From Bacteroidales bacterium (lineage in GTDB: Bacteria; Bacteroidota; Bacteroidia; Bacteroidales; VadinHA17): a DNA stretch of 64,000 nt. Within the stretch, counting starts at the first letter, position 1. Each line of letters opens with the position of its first letter. Positions 46,432 through 55,361 of this stretch are shown piece by piece. The notes beneath the pieces are model-generated. The model saw nothing but the letters and a program-made list of their open reading frames with translations. It had not been told where the DNA came from and ran no database searches. Position numbers and translations under genes: made by a program. The DNA lies in the NCBI GenBank assembly GCA_009877105.1, contig WXFD01000010.1, positions 84,875-148,874 on the forward strand. Direction: 5' to 3'.

Positions 46432-47646
46432 AACCCCTGAATCTGAATGTTCATCATTGCAACGATCTTGGAGAGGATATCCCCTGCCGCCTCTTCCTTT
46501 GTTTTCAGTTCAAATTTATCAATATTATTGTTCTTGTCAATAATGGTAATCCGGTTGGTGTCATGTCCAAATCCTGAGCCTTTGTCCTTCAGTGAATTCA
46601 GAACAATAATATCAAGGTTTTTCCTCCGGAGTTTATCTTTAGCGTTTTCAATTTCATTGTCGGTTTCAAGGGCAAAACCTGCAACAATCTGTCTGTCTGT
46701 TTTTGACCGGCCCAGTATGGCGGCAATATCTTCGGTTGGTTTAAGTCTGATCACCAGGTCGCCTGGTCCTCGCTTGAGCTTTTTTCCGGGCGTATCAACC
46801 GGGGTGTAGTCGGCAACTGCAGCGGCCAGGATGGCTACATCCGAGCCGCGGAACCTTGAAATACATTCATCAGCCATTGACCGGGCCGTTGTGACATTTA
46901 TTACCCTGACCGACCTGTTTCGTGGCCGCAGGCTGACCGGACCCAGTACAAGCTGTACTTCAGCGCCCATTTCACATGCAGCATCGGCCAGTGCGATTCC
47001 CATTTTGCCGGTGGAATGGTTGCTGATATACCTCACCGGGTCAATGGATTCCTGTGTGGGGCCGGCGTTGATCAGGATTTTCTTGCCTTTAAGGGATTTT
47101 TTTTTTTGAAAAGAAGCTTTTCAGTTCCTCAATAATATCCTCCGGCTCAGCCATTCTTCCCTTGCCTGTAAGGCCGCTTGCCAGCTCGCCGTCGGGTGAA
47201 TCGAGTATATGATTACCATAGGAACCCAGGATTTCCAGATTCTTTCTGACCGCAGGATGGTTCAGCATATCAAGGTCCATTGACGGGGCAATGAAAACCG
47301 GGCAACGTGCCGAAAGATAAGTTGCAAGCAGGAGATTATCAGCCGCACCATTTGCCATCTTTGAGATTGTATTGGCAGTTGCCGGGGCAACAAGAAACAA
47401 GTCGGCCCACATTCCCAATTCAATATGACTGTTCCAGGTACCGCTTTCTGGCAGGTAAAAACCGCTGGAAACGGGGTTCTTAGAAAGTGTTGCAAGAGTA
47501 AGCGGGGTAATGAAGTCCTTTGCCCGGTCGGTCATAATCACCTTCACCTCGCAGCCTTCCCTGACCAGGAGGCGGACAATTGTCGCAGTCTTATAGGCTG
47601 CTATGCCGCCGCTGATCCCCACCAGTATTTTCTTACCCCTCAGCAT
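46428..47646 (-). pseudogene. coaBC: CoaBC (phosphopantothenoylcysteine synthetase/decarboxylase), frameshifted at an A-run
   Basis: A bifunctional coenzyme A enzyme: the N-terminal CoaC flavoprotein decarboxylates phosphopantothenoylcysteine and the C-terminal CoaB ligates cysteine to phosphopantothenate. CoaC is clear (KKILVGISGGIAAYKT; PAMDLDML-like PSMDLDMLNHPAV) but its frame stops at 47089 right after SKKKIP. CoaB continues in another frame from SLKGKKILINAGPTQESIDPVRYISNHSTGKMGIALADAA to the TGA at 46428. The shift occurs in 11 A on the coding strand (47097-47107); ten would restore one protein of about 405 residues. CoaBC is essential in most bacteria, so slippage or a sequence error is more likely than true loss. 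It lies in the bamD-rpoZ-coaBC-DUF4835 operon. Confidence 0.92.
47097..47107 (-). other. Eleven-A homopolymer at the coaBC frameshift
   Basis: Eleven T on the plus strand, eleven A on the coding strand, at the CoaC-CoaB domain junction. Long A-runs are known sites of RNA polymerase slippage and of sequencing miscounts. Confidence 0.9.
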
Positions 47647-47652
47647 TGAAAA

Positions 47653-47991
47653 TTAAGCTTTCCCCCTTGTTGTGGACGATTCGGGAGATCTGTAAAATAT
47701 CTTGGCATCCTCAAGCTCCTGCAATGCAATGAGCGTCGGCTTGGGAAGGCGTTCATAGAATTTTGATATTTCAATCTGCTCGCGGTTCTCAAAAACTTCT
47801 TCAAGGTTATCGGTGAAGGAAGCAAATTCCTCCAGCTTCTTGTTGAGATCCTGCTTCATTTCAACCGAGATCTGATTGGCTCTCCTGGCCACAATTATTA
47901 CGGTTTCATAAATATTGCCGGTGTCCCTGGTAAGCATATCAAGATTTCTGGTAACTGTAGTCACCGGGGCCGCTGATTTTCTGTAATCCAT
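47653..47991 (-). CDS. rpoZ: RNA polymerase omega subunit, Bacteroidota type
   Basis: A 112-residue RpoZ/Rpb6-type protein (NIYETVIIVARRANQISVEMKQDLNKKLEEF) with the extended C-terminus seen in this phylum. It supports assembly of RNA polymerase. It sits 2 nt after bamD and 6 nt before coaBC, its usual Bacteroidota position. Confidence 0.9.
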   Translation of the reverse strand: MDYRKSAAPVTTVTRNLDMLTRDTGNIYETVIIVARRANQISVEMKQDLNKKLEEFASFTDNLEEVFENREQIEISKFYERLPKPTLIALQELEDAKIFYRSPESSTTRGKA

Positions 47992-47993
47992 GT

Positions 47994-48815
47994 TTATTGC
48001 TGATTGTTTGCTAGGTTTTCAACTTTCTCAATTTTCAGGAATCGGATCGTTTCCTGGTAAATCTTCCTGACTTCCTTCAAATACTTGCTCTGGGGATATT
48101 CTTCCATGAATGAGAAGTAATCATCGAGAGTGGACTGATATCTTTCCGTCTGCTTTGCTGCATAGCTGTTTTCGGCATACAGAAACAGGGAATTGAGCTT
48201 GAGGAACATCATCTCTTCGCGGTATTTTGAGGCTGAATGTTCTTTCAGGCTGTTGGTGAGGGCGGTTATGGCCGCCTTGTATTCTTTCATATCATAATAC
48301 AGCCTGGCATTCAGGTACGATTTCTCAACAATACGTTCTTCAAGTTCATTTATATATTTCCTGGCTTCCTCAACTTTCGGACTGTGGGAAAACTTGGTTA
48401 TGAATACCCTGAAGCCTTCGATTGAGTTCATCGAATTTTCCTGGTCAAGCTCGGCCCGGGGCGCCAGGTAATAGTCACATAATGCTCCCAGGAAAGTGGC
48501 TTCCTCGGCATACTGGCCATAGGGATACATTTCAACAAGCGATTTGTACAGCCTGCCTGCAACATCGTACTGTTTCATGCCGTAATAGCTCTGGGCATTG
48601 AGCCAGTTCAGCTCTTCTGCTTCTGTGGTGGCCCTGAAACGGTGGATCACCTGACCCAACAATTCTGATGCCTTCACATACTGACCCTGCGCATAATACT
48701 CCCGGGCCCTGGTTTTTTTCAGCTCGTAATCCGTGCTTTTCAGCAGCTTCTCATACTCACCGCACGAAGTGACCAGGAAAATTACCGGTAGCAAAATATA
48801 GATCCTGTACCTCAT
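47994..48815 (-). CDS. bamD: Outer-membrane assembly lipoprotein BamD
   Basis: A 273-residue TPR lipoprotein of the BAM complex. The signal is MRYRIYILLPVIFLVTSC, with the lipidated Cys at 18, and TPR repeats follow (TRAREYYAQGQYVKASELLGQVIHRFR; AQSYYGMKQYDVAGRLYKSLVEMYPYGQYAEEATFLGA). It heads the minus-strand operon that ends with fabI. Confidence 0.93.
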   Translation of the reverse strand: MRYRIYILLPVIFLVTSCGEYEKLLKSTDYELKKTRAREYYAQGQYVKASELLGQVIHRFRATTEAEELNWLNAQSYYGMKQYDVAGRLYKSLVEMYPYGQYAEEATFLGALCDYYLAPRAELDQENSMNSIEGFRVFITKFSHSPKVEEARKYINELEERIVEKSYLNARLYYDMKEYKAAITALTNSLKEHSASKYREEMMFLKLNSLFLYAENSYAAKQTERYQSTLDDYFSFMEEYPQSKYLKEVRKIYQETIRFLKIEKVENLANNQQ

Positions 48816-48831
48816 CTTTTGAAATGTTGCG

Positions 48832-48839
48832 CAAAATTA
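48832..48839 (-). promoter_or_regulatory. Bacteroidota -7 element (TAATTTTG) for the bamD operon
   Basis: The minus strand reads TAATTTTG, 17 nt before the bamD ATG, predicting a very short leader. A TTG (48862-48864) lies 22 nt further upstream as a possible -33 element. Confidence 0.55.
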
Positions 48840-49039
48840 CTGTTTTTTTTGAAATCACATACAACAAATTCAAAATTATAACCGCTGATAAGCTCCTTCC
48901 TGATGCTTTCCGTTCCCAAAGCTGCTGATTCAGGCGGCAGCCTGTGAAGGGTGCGCAAAAAGTATTCCGGATTTCTGACACAGGCACTATAATAAAAATT
49001 TAGGTATAAATAGGTATCTCTTCAACCCGTTTAAATGTG

Positions 49040-49047
49040 TACATTTG
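49040..49047 (+). promoter_or_regulatory. Bacteroidota -7 element (TACATTTG) for the oxoamine synthase gene
   Basis: TACATTTG matches TAnnTTTG, 26 nt before the chosen ATG at 49073. It places the transcript start at about 49054, which rules against the longer frame starting at 49037. Confidence 0.5.
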
Positions 49048-49072
49048 TGCGACTTTTAAAAAGCTTGTTATA

Positions 49073-50317
49073 ATGGATATATTTGAAAAGATCAGATCGA
49101 ACAGGGGTGCCCTGGGCCAGTATTCAGATGTTGCCGACGGGTATTTTACATTTCCCAGGCTTGAAGGGGAGATTGCTCCGCGAATGAAATTCAGGGGCAA
49201 GGAAGTGCTGACATGGAGCCTGAATAACTACCTTGGTCTGGCGAACAATCCCGAGGTCAGGAAAGCCGATGCGGAATATGCTGCGCAATTTGGTCTGGCC
49301 TACCCGATGGGTGCAAGAATGATGTCGGGGCAAACCACGAGCCATGAGAAGTTTGAAAGAATGGCGGCGGAATTCGAGATGAAGGAGGCAGCATACCTGC
49401 TGAATTACGGCTACCAGGGGATGGTATCAATAATTGATGCACTTGTCGACAGGCATGATGTCATAGTTTATGATTCCGAATCTCATGCATGCATAATGGA
49501 CGGTCTGAGACTCCATTTCGGAAAGCGTTTTGTATTCCCTCATAATGATATTGCCAGCTGTGAAAAACAGCTTCAGCGTGCAACAAAGCTTACTGAAGAA
49601 TCGGGCGGAGGTATTCTTGTAATCACCGAAGGTGTGTTTGGAATGGCAGGAGATCTTGGCAAACTTGATCAGATTGCCCGTCTGAAGGAAAAATACAACT
49701 TCAGGTTCCTGGTAGATGATGCCCACGGGTTCGGAACCATGGGTGCCAACGGGAGGGGAACCGGCGAACATTTTGGCGTTCAGGATCAGATCGATGTGTA
49801 TTTTGCAACGTTTGCCAAGTCGATGGCGGGAATAGGAGGATTTGTTGCCAGCACGAGTGAAGTGATAAATTACCTCAAATATAACCTCCGCTCGCAGATC
49901 TATGCCAAATCGCTCCCGATGGCAATGACCCTGGGAGCAATCAAACGTCTGGAACTGATCCGTTCGCATCCGGAATACCGCGAAAAGCTGTGGGCAATTG
50001 TCAATGCTCTTCAAAAGGGGTTAAGGGAGGCCGGTCTTGACCTTGGCAGGACCGAATCGCCGGTAACTCCTGTCTTTATCAAGGGAGGGATCAATCAGGT
50101 AACCCAGCTTATCTATGATCTGAGGGAGAACTTCAACATTTTCTGCTCGGTCGTAATATATCCGGTGGTCCCGCGCGATGTTGTCATGCTGCGGCTGATC
50201 CCCACTGCCGTCCATACCATGGAGGATGTGGAATATACGGTGAATGCCTTCAGGGAAATAAAAAGAAAGATCGATAACAACGAATACCCTGACGAGCTGG
50301 CGGATTTTAACAGGTAA
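49073..50317 (+). CDS. Alpha-oxoamine synthase family PLP enzyme (serine palmitoyltransferase / KBL-like)
   Basis: A 414-residue enzyme of the class that condenses an amino acid with an acyl-CoA or acyl-ACP and releases CO2. Landmarks are LTWSLNNYLGLANNPEVR, YPMGARMMSGQTTSHEKFE, VYDSESHACIMDGLRLH, FLVDDAHGFGTMG and the Lys-containing YFATFAKSMAGIGGFVAS. Family members include 2-amino-3-ketobutyrate ligase, AONS (BioF), serine palmitoyltransferase and the cysteate acyltransferase of sulfonolipid synthesis. Bacteroidota make sphingolipids or sulfonolipids, so a lipid-forming role is plausible, but the acceptor cannot be read from sequence. The ATG at 49073 agrees with the promoter position. Confidence 0.88.
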   Translation: MDIFEKIRSNRGALGQYSDVADGYFTFPRLEGEIAPRMKFRGKEVLTWSLNNYLGLANNPEVRKADAEYAAQFGLAYPMGARMMSGQTTSHEKFERMAAEFEMKEAAYLLNYGYQGMVSIIDALVDRHDVIVYDSESHACIMDGLRLHFGKRFVFPHNDIASCEKQLQRATKLTEESGGGILVITEGVFGMAGDLGKLDQIARLKEKYNFRFLVDDAHGFGTMGANGRGTGEHFGVQDQIDVYFATFAKSMAGIGGFVASTSEVINYLKYNLRSQIYAKSLPMAMTLGAIKRLELIRSHPEYREKLWAIVNALQKGLREAGLDLGRTESPVTPVFIKGGINQVTQLIYDLRENFNIFCSVVIYPVVPRDVVMLRLIPTAVHTMEDVEYTVNAFREIKRKIDNNEYPDELADFNR

Positions 50318-50662
50318 TACCACTGCAGGATGGTCCCTGTTCTGCTTACGGCAATCATCCGCATATCACAGCCTGCTTAAGGAACCGGGCCACCTGAACA
50401 TTAGCCTGTGATGATCGGGCGATCCATGAGTCGGACGCGGTACTGCAGGAGTAAAATACACGCTGACTTCTGCTGTTTCCAAATACAGGATAAAATGCGG
50501 GCTGACCCTCCGGGATTACAGTTCTCAGGCACCCCATCCTGGCATAGCCTGCAATTAAAAAAATCGGGAAACACCTATTGATTTTCAGCGCAGATTGAAC
50601 TTTTTTTGATCCGGGGGGTTTATTTTCTGTGATCTTCACCCGGATAAGTTTAACCGGCTAAA
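50318..50662. other. 345-nt gap, no gene or clear signal seen
   Basis: I found no credible coding frame, tRNA-like fold or terminator with a T-run between the oxoamine synthase and the TorD-like gene. Confidence 0.5.
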
Positions 50663-51358
50663 ATGAGTTGTCTGAAAATTCAAATGAAAGATAAGGAGAG
50701 AACTGATCAGAACCTGATACTGAAAGGATACAATATGCTTCTCTATTTTACCGGGAGCATGATAATGTTTGAACCCTCTGAAGAATGTGTTACCGACTTT
50801 TTCTCAGGCGAATTGCTCAGGACCCTCCCGGTACGGAGCAGGAATCCCAGGTTCATTGAAGCAGCTTCCATGCTGAGGAATTCATGCACGGATAAAAATT
50901 CATGCAGGGAAATGCTTCAGCAGGATTTTAACACTCTTTTTTCAGGATCCCTTCTCGCGCCGCCGCTCAAGTCGGTTTATTTCAGTAATGATATATATCC
51001 CGGGAAAGAAACCATCAGTGATTTCTATGATTCCTACGGATGGAAGGACAGGTCGCGCTACAGTTTCCCCGACGATAATCTTGGAGTTGAATTGTTGTTT
51101 CTTACCCTTTTGACCGATAAATACATCACGATTGACGATCATGTCAGCAGGGCCGAACTGGGAAATGAGATCAGGAGGTTCATAGAAAAGCACATACTGT
51201 CATGGATCTCCGACTGGTGCAATATGGTGCAGGAGAAGGCCCGGACACTCTGTTACAAGGGTATTGCCAAGCTTATCCATGCCTGTGTTGAGGATGTCCA
51301 TACCATTGTCAGGCCGTCGGCGGAAACGCCTGCGCCTTTTGCAGATCTCAGAAATTAG
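50663..51358 (+). CDS. TorD/DmsD-family cytoplasmic chaperone
   Basis: A 231-residue all-helical protein resembling the TorD/NarJ redox-enzyme maturation chaperones. The family pattern is visible: YPGKETISDFYDSYGWKDRSRYSFPDDNLGVELLFLTLLTDKYI, followed by FIEKHILSWISDWCNMV. Such proteins bind the Tat signal of a molybdoenzyme or Fe-S partner and hold it until cofactor loading is finished. No such partner is encoded in this window. Its last 11 nt overlap the end of the convergent START-domain gene. Confidence 0.75.
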   Translation: MSCLKIQMKDKERTDQNLILKGYNMLLYFTGSMIMFEPSEECVTDFFSGELLRTLPVRSRNPRFIEAASMLRNSCTDKNSCREMLQQDFNTLFSGSLLAPPLKSVYFSNDIYPGKETISDFYDSYGWKDRSRYSFPDDNLGVELLFLTLLTDKYITIDDHVSRAELGNEIRRFIEKHILSWISDWCNMVQEKARTLCYKGIAKLIHACVEDVHTIVRPSAETPAPFADLRN

Positions 51359-51734
51359 GATTAAAGAAGTCATTGATGGCACCCATGTAATATTCGTCCC
51401 ATCCTTCGCATATTTCATCATAATCCTCATCCGGAATATTCGATTGTTCAACCCTCACGACCGACCGGTCTCCGTCGGGTTTTATGCTGATAACTACAAT
51501 GGATTTTTCGGGCCGGTCGCCGAAATACCATTCCTGGGTCAACTCCCTGCCGGTTATGAATCCAAGGTTTTTCCCTTCAATATCCCCATCCCACAATGAA
51601 AATTCAGATCCCGGTTCAGTCGACATTTTTGCAGGATATCCCGACCACAATTCAATTGTAAAGGGATTGGTGAGAGCAGCATACACATCTGCGGGTCCGG
51701 CATTGATCCGGTATGTCTTCCTGAATGTTCTCAT
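51348..51734 (-). CDS. START/SRPBCC (AHSA1-like) domain protein
   Basis: A 128-residue single-domain protein of the SRPBCC fold. The opening is KTYRINAGPADVYAALTNPFTIELWSGYPAKM, followed by EGKNLGFITGRELTQEWYFGD and the C-terminal helix YDEICEGWDEYYMGAINDFF. Such proteins bind small hydrophobic ligands or act as Hsp90-activator-like modules; the role here is unknown. It ends inside the 3' end of the convergent TorD-like gene. Confidence 0.85.
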   Translation of the reverse strand: MRTFRKTYRINAGPADVYAALTNPFTIELWSGYPAKMSTEPGSEFSLWDGDIEGKNLGFITGRELTQEWYFGDRPEKSIVVISIKPDGDRSVVRVEQSNIPDEDYDEICEGWDEYYMGAINDFFNPNF

Positions 51735-51862
51735 ACTCTTGGTTTTTCCTGTTTAAAGACTGCAGCCGGTAACTGTTAAGCTCCCCGGTCTTTCCGCCGT
51801 ATTATGCAGCATGGAAAAACCGGTGTCAGTATAGTTAGCCATATTTTACCATCCTGTGTTGC

Positions 51863-52861
51863 TTATTCGGGCAGCTCTGCCAGATAACGTTCAGCATCAA
51901 TAGCAGCCATGCATCCTGTTCCCGCTGCAGTAACGGCCTGCCGGTAGACCGGATCCTGCACGTCTCCGGCGGCAAACACGCCCGGGACATTTGTTCGTGT
52001 TGATCCCGGGATCGTTTTTATGTAACCTGTTTCGTTGGTATCGATGAATTTCCTGAACACTTCAGAATTAGGGGTATGGCCAATTGCAAGGAAGAATCCG
52101 TCAATTCTGATCCGTCTTATCTCTTCTTCCGGCGTTCCTTTCTTCCTGACAAGCACAGCGCCTTCAACCCCGTTTTCACCGAAAAGATCGACAGCCTGAT
52201 GCTCCCACAATATTTCAATATTGGGTGTATTCATTACCCTGGTCTGCATTGCTGCAGAAGCCCGCAGTACATTTCTTCTGACGATCATGTAAACCTTGTT
52301 GCATAATCCTGCAAGGTAAATGGCTTCCTCGGCTGCCGTATCACCGCCACCGACTACTGCCACATCCTTCCCCCTGTAAAAGAAACCGTCGCACGTTGCA
52401 CAGGCCGACACTCCCATCCCCGCATACCGTGTTTCCGCATCGATCCCAAGGTACCTGGCAGTTGCTCCTGTGGCAATAATAACTGTTGAAGCGATTATTT
52501 CAGTGTTGTCGTCGATTATAACCTTATGACTGCTCCCTGAAAAGTCGACATCAGTGGCAAGGCCGAACCGGACCTCGGCCCCGAATCTTTCAGCCTGCCT
52601 CTTCATATCTTCCATCATAACAGGTCCGGTAACCCCGTCGGGATAACCAGGGAAATTCTCAACCTCGGTTGTTGTGGTCAGCTGTCCCCCCATCTGCATT
52701 CCGGTATAGAGAACCGGTTTCAGGTTCGCCCTGGCTGCATATATGGCAGCAGTATAGCCGGCCGGTCCCGAGCCAAGAATGAGGCATTTTACCTTTTCAG
52801 ACTTCTCAATAGCAGGTTTTTTATCTTCGTTTTGAAATTCAACAGGTTTAAAAAATTCCAT
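51863..52861 (-). CDS. trxB: Thioredoxin-disulfide reductase TrxB
   Basis: A 332-residue FAD enzyme that passes electrons from NADPH to thioredoxin. I chose the ATG at 52861 (MEFFKPVEFQ) because the longer frame to 53077 adds about 72 residues outside the family and would read through the likely promoter. The FAD site is CLILGSGPAGYTAAIYAARANL, the redox pair is C154/C157 in SACATCDGFF, the NADPH site is VAVVGGGDTAAEEA, and the FAD C-terminal motif is GVFAAGDVQD. A roughly 25-residue tail before the FAD fold is slightly longer than usual. Confidence 0.96.
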   Translation of the reverse strand: MEFFKPVEFQNEDKKPAIEKSEKVKCLILGSGPAGYTAAIYAARANLKPVLYTGMQMGGQLTTTTEVENFPGYPDGVTGPVMMEDMKRQAERFGAEVRFGLATDVDFSGSSHKVIIDDNTEIIASTVIIATGATARYLGIDAETRYAGMGVSACATCDGFFYRGKDVAVVGGGDTAAEEAIYLAGLCNKVYMIVRRNVLRASAAMQTRVMNTPNIEILWEHQAVDLFGENGVEGAVLVRKKGTPEEEIRRIRIDGFFLAIGHTPNSEVFRKFIDTNETGYIKTIPGSTRTNVPGVFAAGDVQDPVYRQAVTAAGTGCMAAIDAERYLAELPE

Positions 52862-52882
52862 AATTCCAGTTTTTCTTTTGCA

Positions 52883-52890
52883 CAAATTTA
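52883..52890 (-). promoter_or_regulatory. Bacteroidota -7 element (TAAATTTG) for trxB
   Basis: The minus strand reads TAAATTTG, 22 nt before the trxB ATG at 52861. This supports the shorter start. Confidence 0.5.
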
Positions 52891-53102
52891 CAATAACCCT
52901 TTGATCTGCTTCAGTGACTTTTGTCACAAAATAAATTTTCATGCCGGCCGGTCTTTCCCGGGAATCTTCAGCAGGCCCGGTGCATTTATCCATAGGCAGA
53001 AAGCAACGGGCTTGGTGAAAAGCTCCGGGGCAAACTTTCCCGAATAACAACATGGGAAAAGGACGTCTGCCGGACAATCTGGCATCAGTTTTAATTTTTC
53101 AC

Positions 53103-53133
53103 TTTGCAGAATCATATTTGTTGCTTAATTTTG
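53103..53133 (+). promoter_or_regulatory. tRNA-Pro promoter, TTTG-N19-TAATTTTG
   Basis: TTTG at 53103-53106 and TAATTTTG at 53126-53133 are 19 nt apart, a full match to the Bacteroidota consensus. The start is predicted at about 53140, a few bases before the tRNA. Confidence 0.75.
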
Positions 53134-53145
53134 CAATTCATTTAC

Positions 53146-53219
53146 CGGGGTGTGGCGCAGTTGGCTAGCGCACTTGCATGGGGTGCAAGGGGTCGTCTGT
53201 TCGAGTCAGATCACCCCGA
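53146..53219 (+). tRNA. tRNA-Pro (GGG)
   Basis: A complete cloverleaf: acceptor stem CGGGGTG (53146-53152) with CACCCCG (53212-53218), D-stem GCGC/GCGC, anticodon stem CTTGC/GCAAG with loop ATGGGGT, and T-stem GTCTG/CAGAT with loop TTCGAGT. The anticodon at 53180-53182 is GGG, which reads proline codons. The discriminator is A53219. CCA is not encoded (next bases CAT). Its last bases are repeated at 55362-55376. Confidence 0.95.
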
Positions 53220-53220
53220 C
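53206..53220 (+). repeat. Direct repeat, left copy (att-like), in tRNA-Pro 3' end
   Basis: TCAGATCACCCCGAC covers the 3' side of the T-stem and acceptor stem of tRNA-Pro and recurs exactly at 55362-55376. Confidence 0.8.
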
Positions 53221-53227
53221 ATTTATT

Positions 53228-53262
53228 AAACTCATTTATCTTGCAATCAGGTAGATGAGTTT
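53228..53262 (+). terminator. Terminator after tRNA-Pro, inside the islet
   Basis: AAACTCAT (53228-53235) pairs with ATGAGTTT (53255-53262), with further pairing inside (TATCT with AGGTA) and a T-run after the stem. It ends the tRNA transcript in its present arrangement. Confidence 0.7.
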
Positions 53263-53452
53263 TTTATTTCGCCACATAGGCACCACTATTTCAACAATCC
53301 CTTTTTCCCGGAGGATCCTGTATAAATCTATCTTCTGCTTGCCTGAGCCGGTTTCCCGGTAACCTCAGAACACAAAAATGAATAACAGATACCGTAAGTG
53401 ACTATTTCATAAAGGGCTTTGGATGTCAGGCTGCAATATCCCGCCAATAAGG

Positions 53453-54964
53453 TTATCTCCCCGGTAATTTATCAACCGTGACATTCTTTTTACTATTGTC
53501 CTCCATGGCCAGTTTTTCAGAAACAAAGTTTGGCAGTGTATTTTTATTAATGGATTTTCTGTAATATTCAAATATGGAGTATATAAAGACAGTAACAAAT
53601 ACTCCCAGCATTACTGATAATTTCAGTGGAAGATTCAGAGTCTCCGATGCAAAAAGAAAATATGTGCTGGTTATTGCCGTCATAATTACGGCAGGAATAA
53701 GGGCTATGTAATAAAATTTTGATTCCTTCATGAGATATACCGTAATAGCCCAGAGTACCACCATGGCCATTGTCTGATTAGACCATGCAAAATATCGCCA
53801 GATAATTTCGAAATTAATCTGGGTAAGGATCAAGCCCGTTATAAAAATGGGCAAGGATACAAACAAGCGATTTCTAACAGGTTCCTGTCTGTAATTGAGA
53901 AAATCCGAAACAATAAGTCTGGCGCTCCTGAAAGCGGTATCTCCAGTAGTAATAGGTGCTGCAACCACCCCTAATAAAGCCAGGATACCTCCAATCTTTC
54001 CCAGGAGTGAGTTTGAAATCTCATTCACTATGGCGGCAGCATTCCCCTTTTGACCAGCCATGGCTAGATTTAGTTCGGGCGTCCCTCCATAAAAGCTCAT
54101 GGCAATTGCGGCCCAGATCATTGCCACAATAGCCTCTGATATCATAGCGCCATAAAAGATCCTGCGTCCATATAACTCATTCGTGATACATCTTGCCATC
54201 AAAGGAGACTGGGTTGAATGAAAACCCGAAATCGCACCGCATGCAATTGTGATAAACATAATGGGAAATATCGGGAATCTTTCAGGCATGGAATGAAAAT
54301 TCCTTAAATTTGAAATACTCAGCTCTGGTATTTTATATCCCTTAAAAAATAAAGCAATGATTAATCCCAGGGCCATAAATAAGAGGGCAAAACCAAACAC
54401 AGGATAGATCCGTCCAATGATTTTATCAATAGGAAGCATGGTCGCTAAAAAATAATAAATAAAAACAACTACTGTCCAGAATGGGATACCGAAGGGCTTT
54501 GCCGTAATTCCGGCCAGAATACCCGCGGGCCCGATAACGAAAACTGCCCCAACCAATATCATGAGAATAACAGTGAAACCTCTCATGAATTGCTTGACCC
54601 AGTTTCCGAGATATATGCCCACTATTTCGGTAATACTTAATCCGTTATGACGAATGGATATCATTCCGGAAAAATAATCATGAACGCCTCCGATAAAAAT
54701 TGCCCCGAATACTATCCATAAAAAAGCTACCGGACCAAACATAGCTCCGGCAATTGCTCCAAAAATCGGACCCAGGCCAGCAATGTTCAGAAACTGAATC
54801 AGAAACACTTTCCACCAGGGCAAAGGAACATAATCAACACCATCCTTTAATTTGCCCGCGGGAGTTTCCCGGTTTGGATCAATACCTTCTATCTTCTCAG
54901 CTACCCTGGAATAAAAGAAATATCCTGCTAATAACACTATTATACCAATAAAAAATGTAATCAT
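53453..54964 (-). CDS. CstA/BtsT-family carbon-starvation transporter
   Basis: A 503-residue membrane protein with about 14 helices, the short form of the CstA family, whose characterised members import pyruvate or peptides. Landmarks are DGVDYVPLPWWKVFLIQFLNIAGLGPIFGAIAGAMFGPVAFLWIVFGAIFIGGVHDYFSGMISIRHNG, GFHSTQSPLMARCITNELYGRRIFYGAMISEAIVAMIWAA and ITTGDTAFRSARLI. It fills most of the tRNA-Pro islet and is not linked to neighbours on either side. Codon use appears richer in A/T at third positions than that of adjacent genes. Substrate unknown. Confidence 0.92.
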   Translation of the reverse strand: MITFFIGIIVLLAGYFFYSRVAEKIEGIDPNRETPAGKLKDGVDYVPLPWWKVFLIQFLNIAGLGPIFGAIAGAMFGPVAFLWIVFGAIFIGGVHDYFSGMISIRHNGLSITEIVGIYLGNWVKQFMRGFTVILMILVGAVFVIGPAGILAGITAKPFGIPFWTVVVFIYYFLATMLPIDKIIGRIYPVFGFALLFMALGLIIALFFKGYKIPELSISNLRNFHSMPERFPIFPIMFITIACGAISGFHSTQSPLMARCITNELYGRRIFYGAMISEAIVAMIWAAIAMSFYGGTPELNLAMAGQKGNAAAIVNEISNSLLGKIGGILALLGVVAAPITTGDTAFRSARLIVSDFLNYRQEPVRNRLFVSLPIFITGLILTQINFEIIWRYFAWSNQTMAMVVLWAITVYLMKESKFYYIALIPAVIMTAITSTYFLFASETLNLPLKLSVMLGVFVTVFIYSIFEYYRKSINKNTLPNFVSEKLAMEDNSKKNVTVDKLPGR

Positions 54965-55117
54965 ATCAATATTATCTGATCAGTAATTCAGGTTTAAACT
55001 TTTTTTATGCAAATAACCGACTATCAATGACCTGGTCTGGAATAAAAAACCAGGCAGCTTATAAAGCCACTAATTTATTTATAAATATTTCTTTTTTATT
55101 CTTTATTGATGTTCTAA

Positions 55118-55306
55118 TTATTGTATGTATCCACTAAAGCTTTTCCCACCTATACCTTCATCAATAAATCCTCTAAGGCCTCTTCCTATTACGATTGGAT
55201 CTCGGATTCCGGATTCAGTGTATATAATATATTCAACCTGAATGATATCGCTCCCTCTCTCATTTGCGTTTAAAAGTACTCTGTCTATTATTTCATTATC
55301 TGACAT
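55118..55306 (-). CDS. Small open frame in the islet, function unknown
   Basis: A 62-residue frame starting at ATG 55306 (MSDNEIIDRVLLNANERGSD), with 72 residues if the ATG at 55336 is used. The sequence has normal amino-acid composition (IIQVEYIIYTESGIRDPIVIGRGLRGFIDEGIGGKSFSGYIQ) but matches no family I know. It is the only other candidate gene in the islet and may be a fragment of a lost one. Confidence 0.4.
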   Translation of the reverse strand: MSDNEIIDRVLLNANERGSDIIQVEYIIYTESGIRDPIVIGRGLRGFIDEGIGGKSFSGYIQ

Positions 55307-55361
55307 TATTACCACAAAGAAACAATCATTTATCAAATAGTTGATTGTGATAAGTTATCCA

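Noticed and set aside
49427..50014. 195-codon open frame antisense to the oxoamine synthase gene
   Set aside because: The sense frame holds the PLP Lys and all family motifs; the antisense frame does not.
51863..53077. Extended 404-residue form of TrxB
   Set aside because: The extra N-terminus matches nothing in the family and would require translation from upstream of the predicted promoter.
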